DNA of 35,927 nt from Xanthomonas sp. (lineage in GTDB: Bacteria; Pseudomonadota; Gammaproteobacteria; Xanthomonadales; Xanthomonadaceae), in assembly GCF_017163755.1 (NCBI RefSeq), contig NZ_JAFIWC010000038.1, forward strand, positions 1-35,927. Reading direction: 5' to 3'. The notes below the pieces were generated by a model that ran no database searches, was not told where the DNA came from, and worked only from the letters and a program-made list of their open reading frames with translations. Positions 23,367 to 35,927 of this stretch are shown one piece after another (position 1 is the stretch's first letter; every line of letters starts with the position of its first letter). The position numbers were made by a program, and so were the translations under genes.

Positions 23367-25841
23367 TCACGACGTCGGCAGCGCGTAGGCGATCACGTAG
23401 TCGCCGGCCTTGGTCTCCATGAAGTGATGGCCGCCGGCCATGATCACCAGGTACTCGCGGCCGCCGGCCTCGTAGACCATCGGCGTGGCCTGGCCGCCGG
23501 CCGGCAGCTTGGCCTGCCATACGTTCTTGCCGGTGCGGATGTCGATGGCGCGGATCAGGTCGTCGGTGGCCGCGGCGATGAAGATCAGGCCGCTGGCGGT
23601 GACCACCGCGCCGCCGTTGTTCGGCGTGCCGATCTCGATCGGCAGGCCGGAGTGGATGCCGAACGGGCCGTTGCCGCGCGCGCTGCCGAACGGACGGTCC
23701 CACAAGGTCTTGCCGCTGGCCAGGTCGATGGCGCGGATGCCGCCGTACGGCGGCTGCTTGCATAGCAGGCCGGTGAACGGCAGCCGCCAGCCGGCGTTGA
23801 CGTTGATCGCGTACGGCGTGCCCACCTGCGGATCGCCTGCGCCCTCGGCGCCGCCGGCATCGCCGCGCACGTCATCGCGCGGCGCCCAGCCCATCCTGTC
23901 GGCCTGGGCGCGCGGCACCAGCCGGTTGTAGTTCGGCATGTCGTTGTAGTTGGCCACGATCACCCCGCGGCGCGGGTCGATCGCCACGCTGCCCCAGTCC
24001 GAACCGCCGTTGTAGCCGGGATACTCGATCGAATGGCGATCGGCCTCCGGCGGGGTGTAGAGGCCCTTGTAGCTGGCGCTGCGGAACTGGATGCGGCACA
24101 CCAGCTGGTCGATCGGGGTGAGGCCCCACATGTCGCGCTCGGTCAGGTCCGGCTTGCGCAGCGAGTGGTACAGCGAGAACGGCTGGGTCTTGGCGCGCAT
24201 CTGCGGCTCGACGCCGCCGCCGGGCACCGGGCGCTCCTCGACGCCGACCAGCGGCTGGCCGGTGCGCCGGTCGAGCACGTAGATCTCGCCCTGCTTGCTC
24301 GGCAGCACCACCGCCGGCACCGTGCCGCCGGGCTGGGGGAAATCCAGCAAGGTCGGCTGCGAGCCCAGGTCGTAGTCCCACACGTCGATGTGCGTGGTCT
24401 GGAAATTCCACACCGGCTTGCCGCTGGTCACGTCCAGCGCCACCAGCGAGGTGGCGTATTTGCTCTCCGCCGCGGTGCGCGAGCTGCTCCAGTAGTCGGC
24501 GCTGGCGTTGCCCATCGGCAGGTAGACGTAGCCCAGTTGCTCGTCGCCGGCGGCGGAGGTCCACATGTTCGGCGTGCCGCGGGTCCAGGTCCGGCCGGGC
24601 GGCGGTGCGCCGTTCCATTCCGGGTGGGTCATGTCCCAGGCCCAGCGCAGCTGCCCGGTGACCGCGTCGAAGCCCTGGATCACGCCCGACGGCTCATAGC
24701 GCTTCTGCCCGTCCAGGACCTGGTGGCCGGTGACGATGACGCCGCGGACGATGGTCGGCGGCGAATTGATCGACACGTAGCCCGGCGGGGTGTCGCCCAT
24801 GCCGACGGTGATGTCGACCTGCCCATGCTTGCCGAAGCCTTCGCAGGGCTTGCCGCTGGCGGCATCGACCGCGATCAGGCGCCCGTCCAGCGTGCCCTCG
24901 ATGATCCGCGTGCGGCAGGCGGCCTCGGGCGCGGCGGCGGCAGCGACGGAGCCAGTGCCCTGCGCTGCCGCTTCGGCCGCGTTCGCCGCCTCGGGCACCT
25001 GGTAGTAGGTGACCCCGCGGCAAGCGGCGGTATACGGAATCGCCTGGTCGGGCACCTTGGGATCGTAGCGCCAGCGCTGGCGGCCGGTGCCGGCGTCCAA
25101 CGCCACCAGCTGGTTGCGCGCGGTGCACAGGTACAGGCTGTCGCCGATCTTGATCGGCGTGGTTTCCGCGCCCCAGCGCTTGCCCGGCAAGTCGCCGGTG
25201 CGGAAGGTCCACGCGGTCTGCAGCGTGGCCACGTTGCCGGGGGTGATCTGCCGCAGCGGCGTGTAGCGGCTGCCGGCGTTGTCGCGTCCATAGGCGGCCC
25301 AGTCGGCGTCGGCCGGCGCATCCGCCGGTTGCGCGCCGGTGCGCGGCGCGGCGACCGCCGCGGCCATGCTGGCGACGTGAGCCAGCGCGCCGTCGGCCTC
25401 GATCACCCCGTGCGGCACGAACGCCAGCGCGAAGGCGACCACGAACACCAGCGCCAACGCGCCGGCGACGCCGCGCGACATGCCGCGCGACACCGGCCGG
25501 TCCAGGCGCGGCAGCAGCAGCGCCAGCACCAGGCCGAGGAACACCATCAGGCCCATGCGCGGCACCCAGCGCCAGTAGTCGGCGCCCGATTCCCACCACG
25601 CCCAGCCCAGCGACAGCGCGAACGTGGCCGCGAACCACAACGCGCCGGCATAGCGTCCACGCGCCAGCAGCACGCCGGACACCAGCAGGCCCAGTCCCGC
25701 CACCAGGTAATACCAGGAACCGCCCAGCGCCAGCAGCCAACCGCCGCCGCCGGCCAAGGCCAGGCCGATCAGTGCGCAGGCCACGCCAAACAGCGACAAC
25801 GGCCAACCGCCACGGCGGCCCGTCTCATAGGATTTGTTCAT
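23367..25841 (-). CDS. gcd: Membrane-bound PQQ-dependent glucose dehydrogenase
   Basis: An 824-residue quinoprotein. Five hydrophobic segments occupy about residues 14-150. An eight-bladed periplasmic propeller follows, starting with DWAAYGRDNAGSRYTPLRQITPGNV. Typical mGDH motifs are AETTPIKIGDSLYLCTARNQLVALDAGTG, VTGHQVLDGQKRYEPSGVIQGFDAVTG, MTHPEWNGAPPPGRTWTRGTPNMW, THIDVWDYDLGSQPTL and PYGGIRAIDLASGKTLWDRPFG. It oxidises glucose to gluconolactone at the outer face of the inner membrane and passes electrons to ubiquinone. ATG 25841 has GAGG nine bases upstream; an in-frame start 48 bases earlier is less likely. The length is close to E. coli Gcd (796), with a slightly longer linker. No pqq genes are nearby. 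Confidence 0.95.
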   Translation of the reverse strand: MNKSYETGRRGGWPLSLFGVACALIGLALAGGGGWLLALGGSWYYLVAGLGLLVSGVLLARGRYAGALWFAATFALSLGWAWWESGADYWRWVPRMGLMVFLGLVLALLLPRLDRPVSRGMSRGVAGALALVFVVAFALAFVPHGVIEADGALAHVASMAAAVAAPRTGAQPADAPADADWAAYGRDNAGSRYTPLRQITPGNVATLQTAWTFRTGDLPGKRWGAETTPIKIGDSLYLCTARNQLVALDAGTGRQRWRYDPKVPDQAIPYTAACRGVTYYQVPEAANAAEAAAQGTGSVAAAAAPEAACRTRIIEGTLDGRLIAVDAASGKPCEGFGKHGQVDITVGMGDTPPGYVSINSPPTIVRGVIVTGHQVLDGQKRYEPSGVIQGFDAVTGQLRWAWDMTHPEWNGAPPPGRTWTRGTPNMWTSAAGDEQLGYVYLPMGNASADYWSSSRTAAESKYATSLVALDVTSGKPVWNFQTTHIDVWDYDLGSQPTLLDFPQPGGTVPAVVLPSKQGEIYVLDRRTGQPLVGVEERPVPGGGVEPQMRAKTQPFSLYHSLRKPDLTERDMWGLTPIDQLVCRIQFRSASYKGLYTPPEADRHSIEYPGYNGGSDWGSVAIDPRRGVIVANYNDMPNYNRLVPRAQADRMGWAPRDDVRGDAGGAEGAGDPQVGTPYAINVNAGWRLPFTGLLCKQPPYGGIRAIDLASGKTLWDRPFGSARGNGPFGIHSGLPIEIGTPNNGGAVVTASGLIFIAAATDDLIRAIDIRTGKNVWQAKLPAGGQATPMVYEAGGREYLVIMAGGHHFMETKAGDYVIAYALPTS

Positions 25842-26149
25842 CGCATCAGTCCTCGCAAGAACGCCGCGCGGAACATCCGCTGCGGCCACGACGCTTCGGC
25901 GCCGACGGGTTTTATCGCAGGCCGGCGGTGAACATCGCGCGTTCTATCGCGCGTTGCATTCCATATGCAGCGTTCCATCAAGCGCGCATCACGCAGCAGC
26001 AGCGATGCACGCTTCGGCACCATGCAGAAAACGTCGACACGGGCATTCAGCCGGCGTTTTTTGTGGCGTCCGTTCCTCGCGCGTTGCCGCGCGGCAGCCG
26101 CGTCCGGCACGTGGCGGCAACGCCATTTACGCCGATGCGCCACGCAGAA
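25842..26149. other. Spacer between gcd and the gyrA terminator
   Basis: No gene is supported. The open frames in this stretch have Arg/Ser/Ala-rich translations with no ribosome site. A GCCGGCGTTTTTTG motif near 26059 looks like half of the gyrA terminator hairpin but has no partner arm. Confidence 0.4.
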
Positions 26150-26182
26150 ACGACGACGCCGGCGTTGAGCCGGCGTCGTCGT
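26150..26182 (-). terminator. gyrA transcription terminator
   Basis: A perfect 14-bp stem (26150-26163 with 26169-26182) with a five-base loop lies 17 bases beyond the gyrA stop. On the minus strand it is followed by TTTCTG. The very stable stem with a short T-run fits an intrinsic terminator. Confidence 0.75.
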
Positions 26183-26198
26183 GGACTGGCGCTTGCGA

Positions 26199-28910
<2,712 letters not shown>

Positions 28911-29017
28911 TCGGGTTCCGTAGTCTGGTGGCTAATCGACCAGGACGCGAGCCCGCGGGCAGCGGGCCTGCCGGCACCTGAGAATCCGGGGCGCCAGGCG
29001 GTCGATCGAACCGCCGA

Positions 29018-29023
29018 ATTCTA
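29018..29023 (-). promoter_or_regulatory. Possible -10 for gyrA
   Basis: TAGAAT on the minus strand, one mismatch from consensus, lies about 108 bases before the gyrA ATG. The -35 region (17 bases upstream) is poor, so support is limited. Confidence 0.3.
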
Positions 29024-29120
29024 CCACGACAGGCGCTGCGTTGCCCGGTTTTTGCCGGCCCGAACAAGCACTTGCGTCCCCGGCGGGGCCGGCGGAAGCG
29101 GCGCGCGGCGCCGCCGCCGA

Positions 29121-30188
29121 TCAGCCGGCGAACGCGGCGCGCATGCGTTCGGCATCCGGCCGCTCGATCACCCCGCGCTCGGTGACGATCGCATCGATCA
29201 GTTCGGCCGGGGTCACGTCGAATACCGGGTTCCACGCGGCGACGCCGTCGGCGACGGTACGCACCCCGCCGACCCCGAACAGCTCGCCCGGATCGCGCTG
29301 TTCGATCTCGATCTGCGCGCCGTCGGCGGTGTCCATGTCCACGGTGGACGACGGCGCCACCACCATGAACCCGACGCCGTGGTGGCGCGCGGCGATCGCC
29401 AGCTGGTAGGTGCCGATCTTGTTGGCGGTGTCGCCGTTGGCGCAGATGCGGTCGGCACCGACGATCACCCACTGCACCGCGCCGGTCTTCATCAGGTGCG
29501 AGGCGGCCGAATCGGCGATCAGGGTCGCGTCGATGCCGTCCTGCTGCAGCTCCCACACGGTCAGCCGCGCGCCCTGCAGCCACGGCCGGGTCTCGCCGGC
29601 GAACACGCGCGCGATGCGCCCCTGCGCCATGCCGGCGCGGATCACCCCCAGCGCGGTGCCGAAACCGGCGGTGGCCAGCGAACCGGTATTGCAATGGGTC
29701 AGCACGCCGCTGCCGGCGCCGATCAGGCCGGCGCCGAGCTCGCCCATGTGGCGGTTGGCGGCCAGGTCCTCGTCGGCGATCGCCTGCGCCTGGCGCGCGA
29801 GCGCCTGGCGCCAGTGGGCGCCGGCGCCCTGCAACACCTTGCGCATGCGCATCAGCGCCCAGGCCAGGTTGACCGCGGTCGGGCGCGCCGCGTTGAGCCG
29901 CTGCAGCGCCGGCTCCAGCTTCACCAGCGCCTGCGCGCCGTCGTCGGCGTCGATCGCGTGCGCGGCCAGCACCACGCCCCAGCCGGCGGCGATGCCGATC
30001 GCCGGCGCGCCGCGCACCGCCAGCGTGCGGATCGCCTCGGCGACCTGATCGCTGTCGGTGCAGTGCACGTGCTCGACCACGAACGGCAGCTTGCGCTGGT
30101 CGAGCAATTCCAGCGCGTCGCCAGTCCACAGGATCGGGCGGATGTGGTCGTAGCGGGCGTAGTCGATATCGGCAGCGGTGGCGTTCAT
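29121..30188 (-). CDS. mtnA: S-methyl-5-thioribose-1-phosphate isomerase
   Basis: A 355-residue MtnA of the eIF2B-like fold, converting methylthioribose-1-phosphate to methylthioribulose-1-phosphate in methionine salvage. Signatures are [20 protein letters not shown], the catalytic-Cys segment [36 protein letters not shown], and the catalytic-Asp segment [27 protein letters not shown] 30188 gives [19 protein letters not shown]. No Shine-Dalgarno sequence is seen; instead TACAAT ends six bases before the ATG, suggesting a leaderless mRNA or a start fed from the upstream DUF3011 gene 47 bases away. No other mtn genes are in the window. Confidence 0.95.
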   Translation of the reverse strand: MNATAADIDYARYDHIRPILWTGDALELLDQRKLPFVVEHVHCTDSDQVAEAIRTLAVRGAPAIGIAAGWGVVLAAHAIDADDGAQALVKLEPALQRLNAARPTAVNLAWALMRMRKVLQGAGAHWRQALARQAQAIADEDLAANRHMGELGAGLIGAGSGVLTHCNTGSLATAGFGTALGVIRAGMAQGRIARVFAGETRPWLQGARLTVWELQQDGIDATLIADSAASHLMKTGAVQWVIVGADRICANGDTANKIGTYQLAIAARHHGVGFMVVAPSSTVDMDTADGAQIEIEQRDPGELFGVGGVRTVADGVAAWNPVFDVTPAELIDAIVTERGVIERPDAERMRAAFAG

Positions 30189-30194
30189 GCGCCC

Positions 30195-30200
30195 ATTGTA
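30195..30200 (-). promoter_or_regulatory. Possible -10 directly before mtnA (leaderless start)
   Basis: On the minus strand TTTACAAT is followed by GGGCGC and then the mtnA ATG. Transcription would begin at or next to the start codon. The -35 is unremarkable, so support rests on the -10 and the lack of a ribosome site. Confidence 0.35.
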
Positions 30201-30235
30201 AACGCCCGGCGCGGGCGCGGCATTTGGCGCGGCGC

Positions 30236-30949
30236 TCAGTTGACGCTGAACTCGGCGCGGCAACCCTTGTCCACCCACACGCCGTCGCGGTCCCAGCCCC
30301 AGCTTTCGTCCTGCACGCAGGCGGTGCCGGACAGCTGCCGGCGGATCTGCACGTCCTGGTGGATGCTGATGCCGCAGCGGCGCTTGGAACGGCCCTTGGA
30401 TTCGCACAGCAGGAAGCGCGAGCCGACCGGGAATCCGGAGCCGTCGTTGGCGCCGATTTCGAATTCGCCGCGACAGCCGCGCGACACCCAGATCTCGTTG
30501 CGGCGCACGCCCCAGCTGCGCTCCTCGCGGCACGGCACCGACGACAGTTGCCGCATCAGCCGCACCGGCGCGCCGCGCAGCATCACCGGACAACTTTGTA
30601 CGCGGCCGTCGGACTCGCAGCGCAGCACGCGCCGCATGGTGCCGCGCGGCAGGTCCGGCTGGTTGGGCCGGAATTCGGCGCGGCAGCCCAGGGTCACCCA
30701 CACGCCGGTGCCGTCCGAGCCCCACTCGCTGCCGCGCACGCAGTCGTTGTCCGACAGCTGCCGCACCAGCTCCACGCCCTGATCGGTCGGCATCGGGCAA
30801 TGTACCCAGCTCATGTCGCGCGACTCGCAGCGCACGACCGCCGCGGCATAGCCGCCTGCGGGGCCGTCGGCGGCCTGCAGCGCCATCGGCCAGACCGACA
30901 CCGCCAATCCCAGCCAACACCACCCGCCGAGCCCATACGACCACTTCAT
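30236..30949 (-). CDS. Secreted DUF3011 protein with three repeats
   Basis: A 237-residue exported protein. A signal peptide spans residues 1-26 (hydrophobic core, cleavage after ALQA). Three DUF3011 repeats of about 65 residues follow, each of the form CESxxxxxxxC, then VxLxRQLSxxxC, a Trp-Gly, then VWVxxGCRAEF. Examples are [14 protein letters not shown] with [14 protein letters not shown], and [14 protein letters not shown] with [14 protein letters not shown]. Each repeat keeps four Cys, probably two disulfides, so the protein is likely periplasmic or surface-exposed. ATG 30949 starts the signal peptide. It sits 47 bases upstream of mtnA on the same strand. The family's function is undescribed; some members in plant-associated xanthomonads are secreted, but I cannot assign a role. 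Confidence 0.88.
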   Translation of the reverse strand: MKWSYGLGGWCWLGLAVSVWPMALQAADGPAGGYAAAVVRCESRDMSWVHCPMPTDQGVELVRQLSDNDCVRGSEWGSDGTGVWVTLGCRAEFRPNQPDLPRGTMRRVLRCESDGRVQSCPVMLRGAPVRLMRQLSSVPCREERSWGVRRNEIWVSRGCRGEFEIGANDGSGFPVGSRFLLCESKGRSKRRCGISIHQDVQIRRQLSGTACVQDESWGWDRDGVWVDKGCRAEFSVN

Positions 30950-31084
30950 GCTTGGCTCTGCCCCCTTGCGTAGAACCTGAACGACGAAGACGACGGAAAT
31001 CCCTACACCGATGTCGTGCGTGGCCCGATCAAACCATCATCGGCAACGAGAAAGCAAGCCAATGGTTCATGAACGCTGCGGCGT

Positions 31085-32044
31085 TCATGCGCGCGCGAAA
31101 TCGTAGGCGAGCACATCCGCGATGCGCGGCGTGCCGCGCATCGCCATCAGCAGCCGGTCCACGCCTACCGCCACGCCGGCGCAATCGGGCAGCGCCGGCA
31201 ACGCGCGCAGCAGGCGCTCGTCCAGCGGCGGCAGCACCGCGCCGCGCGCCGCGCGCCGCGCGTGGTCGTGCAGGAAACGCCGGCGCTGCTCGGCAGCGTC
31301 GTTGAGCTCGTGATAGCCGTTGGCCACTTCGTACGCGCCCAGGTACAGCTCGAAGCGCTCGGCCAGCGGCGGCCGCCCGTCGCGAATGCGCGCCAGCGCG
31401 CACTGCGTGGCCGGCCAGTCGTGGACCACGGTGATGCGATCGTCGGGGAACGAGGGCTGGATGCGATGGGTCAGCAGCAGGTCCAGCCAGTCGTCGCGCT
31501 GCAGGCCGTCGCCGTCGATGCGGATGCCATGCAGCGCATGCTGCAGTTCGGCTACGGCCGCGACGAACGGATCGATGCCCAGCGTATCGACGAACAGTTG
31601 CCGGTAGGTGACGACCCGCAGCGCGGGCTCGCGCGCGACCAGCGCCAGTGCGGCGCGCACCAGTTCCACCGTTTCGTCGACCAGCTGCAGGTGGTTCCAG
31701 CCGACCCGGTACCACTCCAGCAGGGTGAACTCGGGATTGTGGCGGCCACCGGCCTCGCCGTTGCGGAACACGCGGCCCAGTTCGTAGCAGTCGCCGACGC
31801 CGGCGGCGAGCAGGCGCTTCAACGGGTATTCGGGCGAGGTGCGCAGCCAGCGCAGCGCGCTGCCGGCGTCGACATGGCCGCTGAATCGGGTCTGGAAGCT
31901 GTCGATGTTCGGCTCGGTGTTGCCCGCCTCCGACAGCATCGGCGTCTCCACCTCCAGCACCTGGCGCGCGGCGAAGAAGGCGCGGATCCGCGCGTTGAGC
32001 GCCGCGCGCAGGCGCAGCGCGGCGATGTCCACGGTCTCGTTCAC
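31085..32044 (-). CDS. epmA: EF-P--(R)-beta-lysine ligase EpmA (PoxA/GenX)
   Basis: A 319-residue class II lysyl-tRNA synthetase paralogue without the anticodon-binding domain. Motif 1 is VLEVETPMLSEAGNTEPNIDSFQTRF, motif 2 YELGRVFRNGEAGGRHNPEFTLLEWYR, and motif 3 DCAGVAVGVDRLLMAMRG, which are standard for EpmA. It attaches beta-lysine to a conserved Lys of elongation factor P, helping ribosomes through polyproline. No ATG exists near the expected N-terminus; GTG 32044 (VNETVDIAALRLRAALNARI) is the best start, with a second GTG five codons later. It lies 43 bases downstream of ligA on the same strand. The partner epmB and efp genes are outside the window. Confidence 0.92.
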   Translation of the reverse strand: MNETVDIAALRLRAALNARIRAFFAARQVLEVETPMLSEAGNTEPNIDSFQTRFSGHVDAGSALRWLRTSPEYPLKRLLAAGVGDCYELGRVFRNGEAGGRHNPEFTLLEWYRVGWNHLQLVDETVELVRAALALVAREPALRVVTYRQLFVDTLGIDPFVAAVAELQHALHGIRIDGDGLQRDDWLDLLLTHRIQPSFPDDRITVVHDWPATQCALARIRDGRPPLAERFELYLGAYEVANGYHELNDAAEQRRRFLHDHARRAARGAVLPPLDERLLRALPALPDCAGVAVGVDRLLMAMRGTPRIADVLAYDFARA

Positions 32045-32087
32045 CGGCTGCGCGCCCGGCCGCTGGCGCCCGCGCGGCGGTGCCGGT

Positions 32088-34661
<2,574 letters not shown>

Positions 34662-34730
34662 TCAAGGCCTTGCCCATGGCCTGGCGTGCGGCTAGCGTTC
34701 GCCTTCTCACCCGCGCCTGTGGAGCTTCCC

Positions 34731-35846
34731 GTGTCGATGCCCGTCTCGCGTCGTTCGTTCCTGCAACTGGCCTCCTCGGGGCTGGCCGTCGGCGCGCTGG
34801 GCCTGGCCCCCGCGGCCGAGGCCGCGCGCCGCGCCGCGGCCGCGCCGGTGACCGCACCGGCGATCGGCCCGGTCTACCTCAACTTCAACGAATGCCCGCA
34901 CGGCCCGTCGCCGGCCGCGCAGCTGGCCGCCAGCACCCTGATCACGCGGTCCGGACGCTATCTGTTCGGCCTGTCGGACGAACTGACCGAGCTGTTCGCC
35001 AGCCAGAACGGGCTGCCGCCGGACCACGTCGGCGCCTACGCCGGCTCCAGCGACCCGCTCAACCGCGCCGCGCGCGCGTTCACCTCATCCGGCGCGGCGG
35101 TGGTGATGGCCGACCCGACCTTCGAGGCAGTGGCCGACGTCGCCGCCGCCAACGGCGCGCCGGTACGCAAGGTGCCCCTGCGCAGCGACGGCGCGCACGA
35201 CGTCAAGCGCATGGCCGGCATCGACCCGAACGCCGGCCTGATCTACCTGTGCAACCCCAACAATCCCACCGGCTCGGTCACCGCGCGCAAGCAGATCGAA
35301 TGGCTGCTGGCGAACAAGCCCGTCGGCGCGATCCTGCTGGTCGACGAGGCCTATATCCACTACAGCGAACAGCCGTCGGTGATCGACCTGGTCGCGCGCC
35401 ACCCCGACCTGCTGGTGCTGCGCACCTTCTCCAAGCTGTACGGCATGGCCGGGCTGCGCCTGGGCCTGGCGATCGCCGCGCCGCCGCTGCTGGCCAGGTT
35501 GAACGCACTCGGCGACAACCCGCTGCCGATCACCGCGCTGGCCGCGGGCATCGCCAGCCTGCGCGACCCGCAACTGGTGCCGACGCGGCGCGCGCAGAAC
35601 GCGCGGATCCGCAACGACACCGTGCAGTGGCTGCGCCGCCAGGGCTACAGTTGCCTGCCCTCGCAGGCCAACTGCTTCATGGTCGACGTCAAGCGCGATG
35701 GCCAGGACTTCGCCGCCGCGATGGCCGAGCAGAAGGTGATGGTCGGCCGCAGCTGGCCGATCTGGCCCCGGCGCATCCGCGTCACCGTCGGCACCGAGGC
35801 GGAGATGCTGCGGTTTCGCGAGGCGTTTTTGGTGGCGCGCAAGTAA
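34731..35846 (+). CDS. Tat-exported PLP aminotransferase related to HisC
   Basis: A 371-residue class I/II aminotransferase. The N-terminus has a twin-arginine leader, SRRSFLQLASSG at residues 6-17, followed by a hydrophobic stretch and AEAA cleavage-like residues near 32. The enzyme core follows: VYLNFNECPHGPSP, CNPNNPTGSV (residues 174-183), ILLVDEAYIHY with PLP Asp205, and the Schiff-base Lys235 in RTFSKLYGMAGLRLG. GTG 34731 has GGAG six bases upstream and is better than ATG 34737. Family members such as histidinol-phosphate aminotransferase are cytoplasmic, so export of a folded, PLP-loaded enzyme would be unusual. No histidine-biosynthesis genes are next to it, so hisC is unlikely. Substrate unknown. 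Confidence 0.87.
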   Translation: MSMPVSRRSFLQLASSGLAVGALGLAPAAEAARRAAAAPVTAPAIGPVYLNFNECPHGPSPAAQLAASTLITRSGRYLFGLSDELTELFASQNGLPPDHVGAYAGSSDPLNRAARAFTSSGAAVVMADPTFEAVADVAAANGAPVRKVPLRSDGAHDVKRMAGIDPNAGLIYLCNPNNPTGSVTARKQIEWLLANKPVGAILLVDEAYIHYSEQPSVIDLVARHPDLLVLRTFSKLYGMAGLRLGLAIAAPPLLARLNALGDNPLPITALAAGIASLRDPQLVPTRRAQNARIRNDTVQWLRRQGYSCLPSQANCFMVDVKRDGQDFAAAMAEQKVMVGRSWPIWPRRIRVTVGTEAEMLRFREAFLVARK

Positions 35847-35850
35847 GTAG

Positions 35851-35927
35851 CGGGACTCGGGACTCGGGACTCGGGACTCGGGACTCGGGACTCGGGACTC
35901 GGGACTCGGGACTCGGGACTCGGGACT
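35851..35927. repeat. Tandem array of CGGGACT, 11 copies to the window end
   Basis: Exactly eleven perfect copies of the 7-base unit CGGGACT (77 bases) begin four bases after the aminotransferase stop and run off the window. Perfect identity between copies suggests recent slippage. By analogy with 4245-4355 this may be the left arm of a third inverted-repeat element. Confidence 0.9.

Noticed and set aside
25965-26168. Small plus-strand ORF of 67 codons between gcd and gyrA
   Set aside because: Arg/Ser/Ala-rich translation, no ribosome site, and it runs into the gyrA terminator stem.
31068-31089. Nine-bp hairpin CATGAACGC/GCGTTCATG over the epmA stop as a terminator
   Set aside because: No T-run on either strand and it overlaps the stop codon; kept only as a curiosity.
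34731-35846. Naming the aminotransferase hisC
   Set aside because: The Tat leader and absence of other his genes argue against a biosynthetic HisC.

Overview
The window is very GC-rich, densely coding, chromosomal DNA that looks like a member of the Xanthomonadaceae, most likely Xanthomonas or a close relative. The reasons are the GyrA quinolone pocket with Gln at position 83, an unusually long LigA, an FFLEELY-motif protein, GTAG-type REP-like palindromes, and spacers carrying CGGGACT heptamer repeats. These rest on family knowledge and were not searched. No rRNA, tRNA, CRISPR array, transposase or prophage gene was seen.

Layout. 1-6350: a composite palindromic repeat, an FFLEELY-motif protein (-), a patatin-like lipase (+), a phasin-like protein with a histone-like tail (+), a membrane-anchored Mrr-like protein (+), and a 662-residue double-SDR protein resembling alcohol-forming fatty acyl-CoA reductases (-). 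6531-14138: a complete histidine-utilisation (hut) regulon, with hutF-hutC on the minus strand diverging from hutI-hutH-hutG-hutU. Between the two arms lies a 57-base spacer with a perfect TTGTATATACAA palindrome, the likely HutC operator. With HutF and HutG present, histidine should be broken down by the five-step route through formylglutamate to glutamate, formate and two ammonia.

14452-22817: an acyltransferase-3 membrane protein, a TonB-dependent receptor, a membrane-anchored coiled-coil protein, acyl-CoA-binding protein overlapping a TetR regulator, a HipA-like kinase overlapping a DUF3037 protein, a second small phasin-like protein (-), and a helical-repeat protein. 22818-23366 is a non-coding 202-base tandem duplication with embedded REP-like palindromes.

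23367-35846: quinoprotein glucose dehydrogenase gcd (-), gyrA (-) with a strong terminator, mtnA (-), a three-repeat DUF3011 secreted protein (-), epmA (-), ligA (-) and a Tat-exported aminotransferase related to HisC (+). The window ends inside a CGGGACT tandem array.

Most of this is core metabolism and housekeeping. The least explained items are the HipA-like kinase/DUF3037 pair, the Tat-targeted PLP aminotransferase, the Mrr-like protein with an altered catalytic motif, the heptamer-armed inverted-repeat elements, and a scattered lipid-handling set (patatin, two phasin-like proteins, acyl-CoA reductase, acyl-CoA-binding protein with TetR).
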